This document shows, piece after piece, positions 48,881 to 59,164 of a stretch of DNA of 64,000 nt (within the stretch, counting starts at the first letter, position 1; each line of letters begins with the position of its first letter). The stretch comes from Tillandsia leiboldiana. Lineage: Eukaryota > Streptophyta > Magnoliopsida > Poales > Bromeliaceae. Below the pieces are notes generated by a model that saw nothing but the letters and a program-made list of their open reading frames with translations, had not been told where the DNA came from and did not search any database. The position numbers and the translations under genes were made by a program. The stretch is from NCBI GenBank assembly GCA_029204045.2, contig CM055066.1:23478120-23542119 (forward strand), in the 5' to 3' direction.

Positions 48881-49959
48881 GTGTACGATAAAACCTCATC
48901 GGGTAATTTTAGCTCTAATTAATTAATTCATTAACTAATTAATTTCTGAAAGATAATCCTCCGGGATAATTCTTTAATGATAATTCTTTAAAGATAAATC
49001 CTTGTTTCCTCGAAAAGCGTGAAAAATCACTTACACGAATTTCAATGCACCCCCTGGCTACTGCGATCCTAACCACCATTTTCTGGGGGTTCCGTAAGTC
49101 GGAATCCGGATCCGATGGCTGTAATAGCCGCTGGTTTAAAATATTTTTTAAGGGTCTACTTTTGGTTTCGCTAATTCCGCATTTCGTTTCGGGGGCTGGA
49201 GGGTGATCGAATAATTCCCTGTTTCCGGACAGACCGTCGGGGCCCGCGGCTATTTTTAGTTAATAGGGCTCGCGAAACGGAGAACGGCGGCGAAATCGGT
49301 TCTGAATTCCGACGCCGGAATCTCCCGGAATAAATTCCAGAAGGTAGCTAACGGTTCAGATGGTTAACGCGGTTTTTCAGACAGACCGGACCCTGGTTCG
49401 CACCCGACTTGTACCCGTTTTAACTTGAACTGGGTTGATTTCCCATTCCCCAACTTAACCGCTCCCGCCAACTTAACCGTTCCCGCTTGTTTTCCCCGTC
49501 GTGCACTCCCCATAACTACCCACTCCCCATAACTACCCACTCCCCATAACTACCCACTCCCCATAACTACCGCCACTCCCCTTAACTACCCGCAACTCCC
49601 TTAACTTCCCACAATTCCCCACTCCCCACAAGTCCCCTGCGTACGAAACCCCAATTCCCCAACCTTTCAGTTTCCCAACCGAACCCTTCTGTTTCCTCAC
49701 CGATTGCGCGGAGGATCCAAGCGGCGAGACCAAGGAAGGAGAGGGGGACGTCCTCTCATACCTTGTAGCCGAACTCGCAGGATCGGATCACCCTTCCCTC
49801 CAACAACGAGGTGAGCACCCTCCAACAACGAGGTGAGCACGCTAGGGTTTTACTTTGTTGCTTCGTTCTTGATTGGAGCGGACGAGGGGGGGGAGGGGGG
49901 GGGGGGGGGGGAAGGAAGAGGCGAGGGGCACCGCCGGAATCCGGCGCGCACGGAGCCCC

Positions 49960-50580
49960 GCATGCGGGTGCGGGCGGCACCGCATGCGGGCGCCGCCACT
50001 TGCGGGCGGCACCGCATGCGGGCTGTCGCGTGCGGGCGGCACCGCATGCGGGCTGCCGCATGCGGGCGCCGCCGCTTGCGGGCTGCCGCATGCGGGCGCC
50101 GCCACTTGCGGGCGGCACCGCATGCGGGCTGCCGCATGCGGGCGCCGCCGCTTGCGGGCGCCTCCGCATGCGGGCGCCGCCGCTTGCGGGCTGCCGCATG
50201 CGGGCGCCGCCGCTTGCGGGCGCCGCCGCTTGCGGGCGCCTCCGCATGCGGGCGCCGCCGCTTGCGGGCTGCCGCATGCGGGCGCCGCCGCTTGCGGGCG
50301 CCTCCGCATGCGGGCGCCGCCGCTTGCGGGCTGCCGCATGCGGGCGCCGCCGCTTGCGGGCTCCTCCGCATGCGGGTGCGGGCGGCACCGCATGCGGGCT
50401 GCCGCATGCGGGCGCCGCCGCTTGCGGGCGCCTCCGCATGCGGGTGCGGGCGGCACCGCATGCGGGCGGCCGCATACGAGCGCCGCCGCTTGCGGGCGTC
50501 GCCGCATGCGGGTGCGGGCGGCACCGCATGCGGACAACGCCGAACACGGGCGTCACCGCATGCGGACGGCCGCACGCTGT
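49960..50580 (+). repeat. GC-rich array in element 2 LTR
   Basis: Units of about 30 bp alternating CCGCATGCGGGCGCCGCCGC and TTGCGGGC, with GCATGC palindromes throughout. The 3' LTR copy is at 55755-56430 with a different unit order. Both strands stay open in every frame for more than 230 codons; no protein is inferred. Confidence 0.9.
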
Positions 50581-51076
50581 TAGTACGCCGCCCAGCCGTG
50601 CGGGGCCAGGCGCGTACGTGTGCGAATTGTGCGCAAGGTGAGAGGGCGCCGGGCGCTCTAGTCGTTAATCTGACAAAGTCTTAAGTTGCTGACTCCTATA
50701 TGACAGATTCGTGTAGGTCCGAGCGGGCACCCGAGACGCGAGAGAGCCTTACATCAGTCAGGAGCGCGACAACAAGGTGGGTTTATGGTCGAGGCTGAGT
50801 ATTGTGTTGGTAATCCGAAAGGGACTTTTTATTGTTAATCGGTACTAACACTGACGGTTTCTATGATGTACTATCTTACCCCGTGACTTGGTTACTTGGT
50901 TACTTGGTTACTTATGCTCGAGTTGCGACACACGCACCCGCGGTTTGGCCACCGCAAAGGGTGCTCTTTTCCGGAAAGGCGGTCTTCGACCCGTGTTACC
51001 CCACGAGGTGACGTAGTGGGGGCCCCCGTAGGTGGGGGGTTTGAGGCAGCGAGGTGCGAGCGGTGCGACCTGTCAG

Positions 51077-51250
51077 GATTGGATCCCGATGTGGTCAGGT
51101 GTGAGACCGCCGGGATTGGATCCCGATGTGGTCAGGTGTGAGACTGCCGGGATTGGATCCCGATGTGGTCAGGTGTGAGACTGCCGGGATTGGATCCCGA
51201 TGTGGTCAGGTGTGCGACCGCCGGGATTGGATCCCGATGCGGTCAGGTGT
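51077..51250 (+). repeat. 37-bp tandem repeat in element 2 LTR
   Basis: Five units, each starting GATTGGATCCCGATGTGGTC; the last is partial. Also present at 56933-57106 in the 3' LTR with the same number of units. Confidence 0.93.
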
Positions 51251-51846
51251 TACAGGTGATACCGGGGTTGCAGGTGTTACAGGTGGTACAGGTGGTTGCG
51301 AGTTACCGTTACGAGTAGAGCGGTTGTTCCGGCCAGTCTTACTTTTGTGACTTGGTATTACTTTACTGTTTTAGTACTATTCTTATGATAGTGTCGCTGA
51401 CTACCCACTCTGTGACAGGTACCTCCAGGGGGTAGAGGTAGGCGACGGTGAGGCCGAGGTGGTAGCAGTCGGGCTGAGGGAGCCCTAGTATGCTGTATCA
51501 TTTACTTTCTCTGCATTTCATTCAGAACTGTAGGTTATTGTGTGGTTCTCGATACCCTTGTGGGGTCGTGTGGATGTTGAGTACTTTCTTGCTGGTTATG
51601 CACTACTATTTCCTTTATTGTTCCCGTTGGGCCCATTTTCTAAACCTTGTGGATTTATGCCGTTTTCCAATCTGTTTTCAAAACCTAAGGCCGTGTGGGC
51701 CTGTTTTCAAAATGGTGAGTTTATACTTTCAACTTGACTGGCCACGGGTATTGTTTAGTCTTCATGCACCATACTACTTCGAACTGTTGTGACTAAATGG
51801 GAAAATGATTGCTTATGTTCGACTATTGTAACAGCCGCGACGCCGT

Positions 51847-51895
51847 GCATATACAGAGGAGACTCTGCCCGATTTTTGAGTAAATCTGTATATGT
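51847..51895 (+). other. Terminal hairpin of element 2 (class I)
   Basis: GCATATACAGA pairs with TCTGTATATGT. Relative to element 1 one A-T pair has become G-C on both arms. The 3' LTR copy is at 57703-57751. Confidence 0.75.
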
Positions 51896-52023
51896 GGCGG
51901 GTCTGGGCACGCGCCGGGGAAGGAGGTTTTTTAAACAAACAAAAGAAAAGATGTACGCACTTTACGCGTACTTTGAGGTATCGTTTCCGCTAAACAAAAC
52001 CCTCGGGGCGTGACAGATTAAGA

Positions 52024-52035
52024 TGGTATCAGAGA
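52024..52035 (+). other. Primer binding site of element 2
   Basis: TGGTATCAGAGA, eight bases after the 5' LTR. Confidence 0.9.
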
Positions 52036-52263
52036 CTTTGCTTTAATCACAACAGTGACGGCCCAACATCCACCGAGATATCACACTTAACTACGAATAA
52101 ATGAAATGTGCAGGGTTTAAGGGTGTAGGACGTGATTGAACGTGGGGGGAGGGGAATTTGTGTGAATTATTTACGCACGGTTTTCTTGGTATGCTGGGAC
52201 TAATGTGCTTCCTTGGTGTGCACAGATAGAAGCCCGATTTTGGATAGGTAACTACTGCCAGAC

Positions 52264-52887
52264 ATGGACCTTGCGGCAGAGGCGAACCGCTTACTACGCA
52301 ACCAGCTGCGCGACGTGGCTGGGAAATTGCTAACTCTCGCGGAGCACGTGGGTATACTGACTCAGGAGCTTGAGAGTGTCGACCGCGCCCAGCACGGCAC
52401 CGGTGGTGTTAACCCCCGTGGGATACCACCGACTGGGGTTTCCACCTTTCAGGGAGCGGTCAACTTGGCCGTGCGCGCGGAACTAGAGCGTACACGACGG
52501 GCACACCCCTACCCCGGCCCGACAGGGGGCCCCTACCAGTGCGGCAGAGCAACCAAGCGCCAGAGGAACGGGCCGAAACCCGGGCAGGCGATGAGGGAGG
52601 GACCTGCACCACCGACGCCATGCGTCATTTGTGACGGTGCGCATCCAATGATGGATTGCCCTTGGCGGGATGAGCATTGCTTCCGGTGTGGCAGGCCGGG
52701 CCACACACGTTACGAGTGCCCCCGGAGGCCGGGCGTCACCAGACCCCCGGCTCCGAGACCCGACGACCCACGCCTGACGGACTCCTCCGATACCGAGAGC
52801 CCACCCCGCCACGTCGAACGTAGCTGGCCCAAAGGTTGTGGACGGATCTCCCCAGCCGCCCCGGGGAGCAGTGATGCGGAAGCCTAG
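52264..52887 (+). CDS. gag: Element 2 mini-Gag: helix plus two zinc knuckles, no capsid
   Basis: An intact frame of 207 codons. Residues 7-38 (ANRLLRNQLRDVAGKLLTLA) match the N-terminal coiled coil of element 1 Gag. After a short linker, FQGAVNLAVRAELERTR near residue 63 matches the extreme end of the capsid domain (FQKVVDRATIVERGF), so almost all of the capsid has been removed in frame. Two knuckles follow: CVICDGAHPMMDC (from residue 120) and CFRCGRPGHTRYEC. The C-terminus is Pro- and Asp-rich. No stop or frameshift interrupts it, unlike the integrase gene of the same element. RNA binding is expected from the knuckles; any further role is inferred. Confidence 0.85.
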   Translation: MDLAAEANRLLRNQLRDVAGKLLTLAEHVGILTQELESVDRAQHGTGGVNPRGIPPTGVSTFQGAVNLAVRAELERTRRAHPYPGPTGGPYQCGRATKRQRNGPKPGQAMREGPAPPTPCVICDGAHPMMDCPWRDEHCFRCGRPGHTRYECPRRPGVTRPPAPRPDDPRLTDSSDTESPPRHVERSWPKGCGRISPAAPGSSDAEA

Positions 52888-53222
52888 AGCAGGTATATAT
52901 ATATTTTCTTTTGTCCCCTTTATCGTTTTTCTTTGGTTAGGCATCGATTCCCATCTTCCGTTTCTGTCTTTTTCTTCCTCCGCGTACTGTACGGTTGTGT
53001 CAGGGGGGGAAAGGGTTATATAGGATAGGAGTGGGGTTACTCCCCTAGTCCGCCTGAGGAGTTGTGAACGCTAGATAGGAATCCCTTACAAGTGTTTTGA
53101 GGAGAGAACCCTACCTAGTTTGTTGGTCTGTTCAAAACCCCGGAGGAGGAACTTCGCGGGAGTAGCCACTACCGCGACTGTAGCAGACAAGGTGTCACCT
53201 CCCCCGACAAGGACATCAGAAG
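52888..53222 (+). other. Spacer between mini-Gag and the pol remnant
   Basis: 335 bp without a recognisable domain. It replaces protease, RT and most of RNase H. A short TA repeat is at 52895-52908. Confidence 0.7.
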
Positions 53223-54887
53223 TGGTGTTTTGAATTACTGAAGGATTACGACCTAACGCTCCAATATCACCCCGGGAAAGCAAACGTGGTAGCAGACGCT
53301 TTGAGCAGGAAGGGGCGATTGTAGGAAGGATCGGTAGGTACGAGGACTGAACAGAGCAACTTGATCGTGAAATTTTCACGACTAGGGTTGGAAGTAGTGC
53401 CAGCAGGCACGGTTGCGCAACTTCTAACTCTGATGGTCAAACCAACACTGTTAGAAAAGATTCGAGAGGAACGGCAGGCGGACTCGCACTTATAGCTCGT
53501 AAAAGACAAGATCTCACCGGATCAGGAAGGGGACTTTTCATTGGAAGGCGATGACACCCTACGGTTCCGCGGGCGGATTTGCGTGCCGGATACCCCAGAA
53601 TTGAAGAGGGAAATCCTATCGGAGGCACACAACGCCCCTTATGCAGCGCATCCCGGAGGTACAAAGATGTACAGGGACCTTAAGCAGACCTTCTGGTGGC
53701 CCAAGATGAAGAGGGATGTAACTCAATTTGTAGCTCATTGCCTGGTGTGTCAACAAATAAAGGCGGAACATCAACGACCGGCGGGAAAGTTACAACCCTT
53801 ACCGGTACCGGAGTGGAAGTGGGACCATATCACCATGGACTTTGTCACCGGGTTTCCACGTTCACAGCAAGGACATGACACAATATGAGTTGTGGTGGAC
53901 CGGCTAACTAAGTCAGCGCACTTCCTGCCGATTCACACAACTTGGACCAGGGAGCGGTTGGCTCAGGTCTATCTCAGCGAGATTGTGAGACTGCATGGAG
54001 TACCGGCATCGATCACATCAGACAGAGACACGCGTTTCGTCTCAAAGTTTTGGCAGAGCCTGCAACAAGCCTTGGGGACTAAATTGCACTTCAGCACAGC
54101 CTTCCACCCTTAGACAGACGGGCAGTCGGAGCGAGTGATACAGACGCTAGAAGACCTGCTTTAGGCCTGTGTACTCGATTGGGGAGTCGGTTGGGAGCGT
54201 TACCTACCACTGGTAGAATTCGCTTACAACAATAGCCACCAGGCCAGCATATTGATGGCACCCTACGAAGCCTTATACGGGAGACGCTGTCGATCCCCGA
54301 TCTGTTGGGACGACTTGGGAGAACGGAAGTTCTTGGGACCCGACTTGGTGGAAGAAACAGAAGAGAAGGTGCGCCTCATCATACAGCGCTTACTAACCGC
54401 CCAGAGTCGACAAAAGAGCTACGCGGATCGAAGACGCCGCGATTTAGAGTTCCAGGTGGGAGAACACGTGTTTTTGCGGGTCTCGCCGTCCAGGGGAATC
54501 AAGCGATTCGGGTTAAAAGGCAAGCTAAGCCCGCGGTTCGTGGGGCCATTCGAGATCCTGGAACGGATTGGCCCAGTGGCTTACCGCCTTGCCCTACCAC
54601 CGAACCTCAACCGGATTCATGATGTGTTCCACGTTTCGATGCTCAAGAAATACCTCCCCGACCCGTCGCATGTGCTGGACGTCTCGACACTCGAACTAAA
54701 GGAGGACCTAAGTTTCGAGGAAACCCCTGTGCGAATACTAGCAAGAGAAAGCAAGACGCTCCGAAATCGAGACATCCCCTATGTGAAGGTGCACTGGAAC
54801 AACCACGAGGAGCGGGAAGCGACGTGGGAACTAGAATCAAAGATGAGAGAGGGCTATCCTTATCTCTTTACCGCAAATCAGGATTGA
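53223..54887 (+). pseudogene. pol: Element 2 RNase H end, integrase and chromodomain
   Basis: It starts inside RNase H at LLKDYDL, then KANVVADALSRKG, then the integrase zinc-binding part (AHNAPYAAHPGG, CLVCQQIK). One zinc-ligand region reads AHNAP where element 1 has AHCAP. The catalytic triad is present: MDFVTG (Asp 53838), SDRDTRF (Asp 54021), SERV (Glu 54129), spacing D35E. Stops lie near 53494 and at 53886-53888, 54111-54113 and 54162-54164; a frame change also lies between 53330 and 53541. The last 211 codons (54252-54887) are open and include FGLKGKLSPRFVGPFEILER and a chromodomain-like tail. Confidence 0.9.
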
Positions 54888-54910
54888 GTTTCGAGGACGA
54901 AACTCGTTTT

Positions 54911-54923
54911 AAGGGGTGAGTGG
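54911..54923 (+). other. Polypurine tract of element 2
   Basis: AAGGGGTGAGTGG immediately before the 3' LTR, preceded by GAGGACGAAACTCG. Confidence 0.85.
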
Positions 54924-57871
54924 TGTAATAGCCGCTGGTTTAAAATATTTTTTAAGGGTCTACTTTTGGTTTCGCTAATTCCGCATTTCGTTTCGGGGGC
55001 TGGAGGGTGATCGAATAATTCCCTGTTTCCGGACAGACCGTCGGGGCCCGCGGCTATTTTTAGTTAATAGGGCTCGCGAAACGGAGAACGGCGGCGAAAT
55101 CGGTTCTGAATTCCGACGCCGGAATCTCCCGGAATAAATTCCGGAAGGTAGCTAACGGTTCAGATGGTTAACGCGGTTTTTCAGACAGACCGGACCCTGG
55201 TTCGCACCCGACTTGTACCCGTTTTAACTTGAACTGGGTTGATTTCCCATTCCCCAACTTAACCGCTCCCGCCAACTTAACCGTTCCCGCTTGTTTTCCC
55301 CGTCGTGCACTCCCCATAACTACCCACTCCCCATAACTACCCACTCCCCATAACTACCGCCACTCCCCTTAACTACCCGCAACTCCCTTAACTTCCCACA
55401 ATTCCCCACCCGCAACTCCCTTAACTTCCCACAATTCCCCACTCCCCACAAGTCCCCTGCGTACGAAACCCCAATTCCCCAACCTTTCAGTTTCCCAACC
55501 GAACCCTTCTGTTTCCTCACCGATTGCGCGGAGGATCCAAGCGGCGAGACCAAGGAAGGAGAGGGGGACGTCCTCTCATACCTTGTAGCCGAACTCGCAG
55601 GATCGGATCACCCTTCCCTCCAACAACGAGGTGAGCACGCTAGGGTTTTACTTTGTTGCTTCGTTCTTGATTGGAGCGGACGAGGGGGGGGGGGGGGGGG
55701 GGGGGGGAAGGAAGAGGCGAGGGGCACCGCCGGAATCCGGCGCGCACGGAGCCCCGCATGCGGGTGCGGGCGGCACCGCATGCGGGCTGCCGCATGCGGG
55801 CGCCGCCACTTGCGGGCGGCACCGCATGCGGGCTGTCGCGTGCGGGCGGCACCGCATGCGGGCTGCCGCATGCGGGCGCCGCCACTTGCGGGCGGCACCG
55901 CATGCGGGCTGCCGCATGCGGGCGCCGCCGCTTGCGGGCTGCCGCATGCGGGCGCCGCCACTTGCGGGCGGCACCGCATGCGGGCTGCCGCATGCGGGCG
56001 CCGCCGCTTGCGGGCGCCTCCGCATGCGGGCGCCGCCGCTTGCGGGCTGCCGCATGCGGGCGCCGCCGCTTGCGGGCACCGCCGCTTGCGGGCGCCTCCG
56101 CATGCGGGCGCCGCCGCTTGCGGGCTGCCGCATGCGGGCGCCGCCGCTTGCGGGCGCCTCCGCATGCGGGCGCCGCCGCTTGCGGGCTGCCGCATGCGGG
56201 CGCCGCCGCTTGCGGGCGCCTCCGCATGCGGGTGCGGGCGGCACCGCATGCGGGCTGCCGCATGCGGGCGCCGCCGCTTGCGGGCGCCTCCGCATGCGGG
56301 TGTGGGCGGCACCGCATGCGGGCGGCCGCATACGAGCGCCGCCGCTTGCGGGCGTCGCCGCATGCGGGTGCGGGCGGCACCGCATGCGGACAACGCCGAA
56401 CACGGGCGTCACCGCATGCGGACGGCCGCACGCTGTTAGTACGCCGCCCAGCCGTGCGGGGCCAGGCGCGTACGTGTGCGAATTGTGCGCAAGGTGAGAG
56501 GGCGCCGGGCGCTCTAGTCGTTAATCTGACAAAGTCTTAAGTTGCTGACTCCTATATGACAGATTCGTGTAGGTCCGGGCGGGCACCCGAGACGCGAGAG
56601 AACCTTACATCAGTCAGGAGCGCGACAACAAGGTGGGTTTATGGTCGAGGCTGAGTATTGTGTTGGTAATCCGAAAGGGACTTTTTATTGTTAATCGGTA
56701 CTAACACTGACGGTTTCTATGATGTACTATCTTACCCCGTGACTTGGTTACTTGGTTACTTGGTTACTTATGCTCGAGTTGCGACACGCGCACCCGCGGT
56801 TTGGCCACCGCAAAGGGTGCTCTTTTCCGGAAAGGCGGTCTTCGACCCGTGTTACCCCACGAGGTGACGTAGTGGGGGCCCCCGTAGGTGGGGGGTTTGA
56901 GGCAGCGAGGTGCGAGCGGTGCGACCTGTCGGGATTGGATCCCGATGTGGTCAGGTGTGAGACCGCCGGGATTGGATCCCGATGTGGTCAGGTGTGAGAC
57001 TGCCGGGATTGGATCCCGATGTGGTCAGGTGTGAGACTGCCGGGATTGGATCCCGATGTGGTCAGGTGTGCGACCGCCGGGATTGGATCCCGATGCGGTC
57101 AGGTGTTACAGGTGATACCGGGGTTGCAGGTGTTACAGGTGGTACAGGTGGTTGCGAGTTACCGTTACGAGTAGAGCGGTTGTTCCGGCCAGTCTTACTT
57201 TTGTGACTTGGTATTACTTTACTGTTTTAGTACTATTCTTATGATAGTGTCGCTGACTACCCACTCTGTGACAGGTACCTCCAGGGGGTAGAGGTAGGCG
57301 ACGGTGAGGCCGAGGTGGTAGCAGTCGGGCTGAGGGAGCCCTAGTATGCTGTATCATTTACTTTCTCTGCATTTCATTCAGAACTGTAGGTTATTGTGTG
57401 GTTCTCGATACCCTTGTGGGGTCGTGTGGATGTTGAGTACTTTCTTGCTGGTTATGCACTACTATTTCCTTTATTGTTCCCGTTGGGCCCGTTTTCTAAA
57501 CCTTGTGGATTTATGCCGTTTTCCAATCTGTTTTCAAAACCTAAGGCCGTGTGGGCCTGTTTTCAAAACGGTGAGTTTATACTTTCAACTTGACTGGCCA
57601 CGGGTATTGTTTAGTCTTCATGCACCATACTACTTCGAACTGTTGTGACTAAATGGGAAAATGATTGCTTATGTTCGACTATTGTAACAGCCGCGACGCC
57701 GTGCATATACAGAGGAGACTCTGCCCGATTTTCGAGTAAATCTGTATATGTGGCGGGTCTGGGCACGCGCCGGGGAAGGAGGTTTTTTAAACAAACAAAA
57801 GAAAAGATGTACGCACTTTACGCGTACTTTGAGGTATCATTTCCGCTAAACAAAACCCTCGGGGCGTGACA
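54924..57871 (+). repeat. Element 2, 3' LTR
   Basis: 2948 bp. It includes an uninterrupted run of 24 G (55684-55707) where the 5' copy has an A within the run, plus the GC array, 37-bp array and hairpin. Confidence 0.93.
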
Positions 57872-58029
57872 ATGGCACCGCCGTTCTCCGTTTTTCGAGC
57901 TCTATCACAGAAAAATACCCACACCTCGAGATTACCAACCTAAGTAATCCCGTTAACTCAATTTCTCCAAACATAAACTTTATTAGCAGGGGGGTAAAAC
58001 GTTACAGAAATCTGTGATATTACAAAGAA

Positions 58030-58731
58030 CCATAGGTGGAATCTCTAAGCAAAGACTAGATCAATTCGATAAAAAGTATGTCTTGGAAGAACCGTCGAAT
58101 TGACCTAAAAGAGGCTAAAGAGAAGAACAATAAAAACCTAGCCTCTAGGGTTGCTCTCGAGTGTTTCTGAATTGATCGGTAGTTCTCGAGAAACCCTAAG
58201 TATCTATTTATAACCTTTGGAAACTAATAAGAGTCGGTTTAGCAATCTTATCACGACATGGCATTGTGTACCGGTACTAAATAATGGGTTCCGGTACTCA
58301 ATGACGCAAAACACAGATTTTCCTATTGTGTTCCGGTACTCCACATTGTGTTCAAGTACTCAATGAGAATTACAGAAAATCCTGTGTCGGGTTTGAGGAA
58401 CTCAAAGTGGGGTTCCAGTACTCAATGTAAAAACTGATTTTTCCAAGATAAGTTTTATCCAAAACAAACCAAGTACCGGAATCCAAACTTAGAATAAGTT
58501 GTGAGTTAAAAACCAAGTTCCCAAAACCACGTCTAAACCGGGTTTCAACTAATTTCTGAATCCAATGATTATAAATGTACTTAAATCACCATGATTAAAA
58601 TTAATCATACCTGAGTGTCAACTTGAGCTCTTGTTGAATCTTCTCCGAGTCTTTGATAGTTGATTGACAATTTGATCACTTAAAGACTCCGACTCAACTC
58701 ATGAAATATGCCAACACAAAAAGCCGTAACA
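58030..58731 (-). mobile_element. Truncated Sirevirus LTR J, right fragment
   Basis: It continues J after H (AATCTCTAAGCAAAG, matching 11249 onward) and ends GCCGTAACA like the K LTR. The region matching K's palindrome array is replaced at 58265-58430 by repeats of TTCCGGTACTCAATG type. J is inserted in D's gag; its right flank is CGGGC and its left flank is lost. Confidence 0.85.
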
Positions 58732-58937
58732 CGGGCCATATGGGACTCGTCCCTCATGACAAAAGGGACGCGATCGGCTACTCCGGCGGTTTGCGTCAAC
58801 CAGAACATGCGTTCCGTGAGTGCTAAGAGTTGCCCAGCCATCTCTCGTAGTTGTTGTCGAAGAAGCTGACTCTCCGCAGCCGTCGATGCCGTACCATCTG
58901 CCACTGCGTTATCAGTTGATGACCTAGTCCGGGCCAT
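58732..58937 (-). pseudogene. gag: D gag, N-terminal fragment, capsid deleted
   Basis: ATG 58937 opens MARTRSSTDNAVADG, close to element 1. Residues 22-48 keep the coiled coil (QLLRQQLREMAGQLLALTER). At WLTQ the sequence jumps in frame to VADRVPFVMRDESH, which in element 1 lies about 225 residues further on, so most of the capsid is missing. LTR J interrupts the gene after 69 codons. Element F has the same jump, so it is a family trait and not damage to this copy. Confidence 0.82.
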
Positions 58938-59144
58938 TAACTCTGCATACATAGAAACCAAATCAACCCTAGACCTACTTGATCTAGCTCCATGACCTAA
59001 AATCAACCAGGGACTCTATTCCCCCTCCCCCCCAAAAACACTCGCGCTCTACGCACCTATAACTTGATTATCTCATTGGTTAGTTGCTAGTGGCATTGCA
59101 CTCTGTGGATGCTGGACACCGACTACCGTGGTTAAAGTCATTTT

Positions 59145-59156
59145 TCTCTGATACCA
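59145..59156 (-). other. Primer binding site of D
   Basis: TGGTATCAGAGA on the minus strand, eight bases from the 5' LTR. Confidence 0.9.
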
Positions 59157-59164
59157 TCTTAATC

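Larger units (their letters stand above)
49120..52015 (+). repeat. Element 2, 5' LTR
   Basis: TGTAATAGCC to CTCGGGGCGTGACA. From left to right: a 17-bp CCCCATAACTACCCACT repeat (49507-49573), a G-rich run (49886-49911), a GC-rich array (49960-50580), a 37-bp array (51077-51250) and the class I hairpin (51847-51895). Confidence 0.93.
49120..57871 (+). mobile_element. Element 2: non-autonomous chromovirus without capsid or RT
   Basis: 8752 bp with LTRs of 2896 and 2948 bp and ATGGC on both sides (49115-49119 and 57872-57876). The 2.9-kb interior keeps the primer site, a 207-codon mini-Gag, the end of RNase H, a full-length but stop-ridden integrase and the chromodomain, and a good purine tract. 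Capsid, protease, RT and most of RNase H are missing. The LTRs are nearly identical apart from repeat-number changes, for example a 24-bp duplication near 49800-49835 found only in the 5' copy. Confidence 0.93.
35765..58024 (-). mobile_element. Solo LTR H, host of elements 1 and 2
   Basis: Net segments are 35765-38145, 48886-49119 and 57877-58024, about 2.76 kb. It starts TGTCACGCCCCGGAGG and ends GATATTACA, with AAGAA on both sides (35760-35764 and 58025-58029). It has no internal region of its own. The class I hairpin is at 35867-35915, and a GC-rich array at about 37160-37790. Element 1 entered at GTGTA and element 2 at ATGGC, 234 bp apart in the original LTR. Confidence 0.92.
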
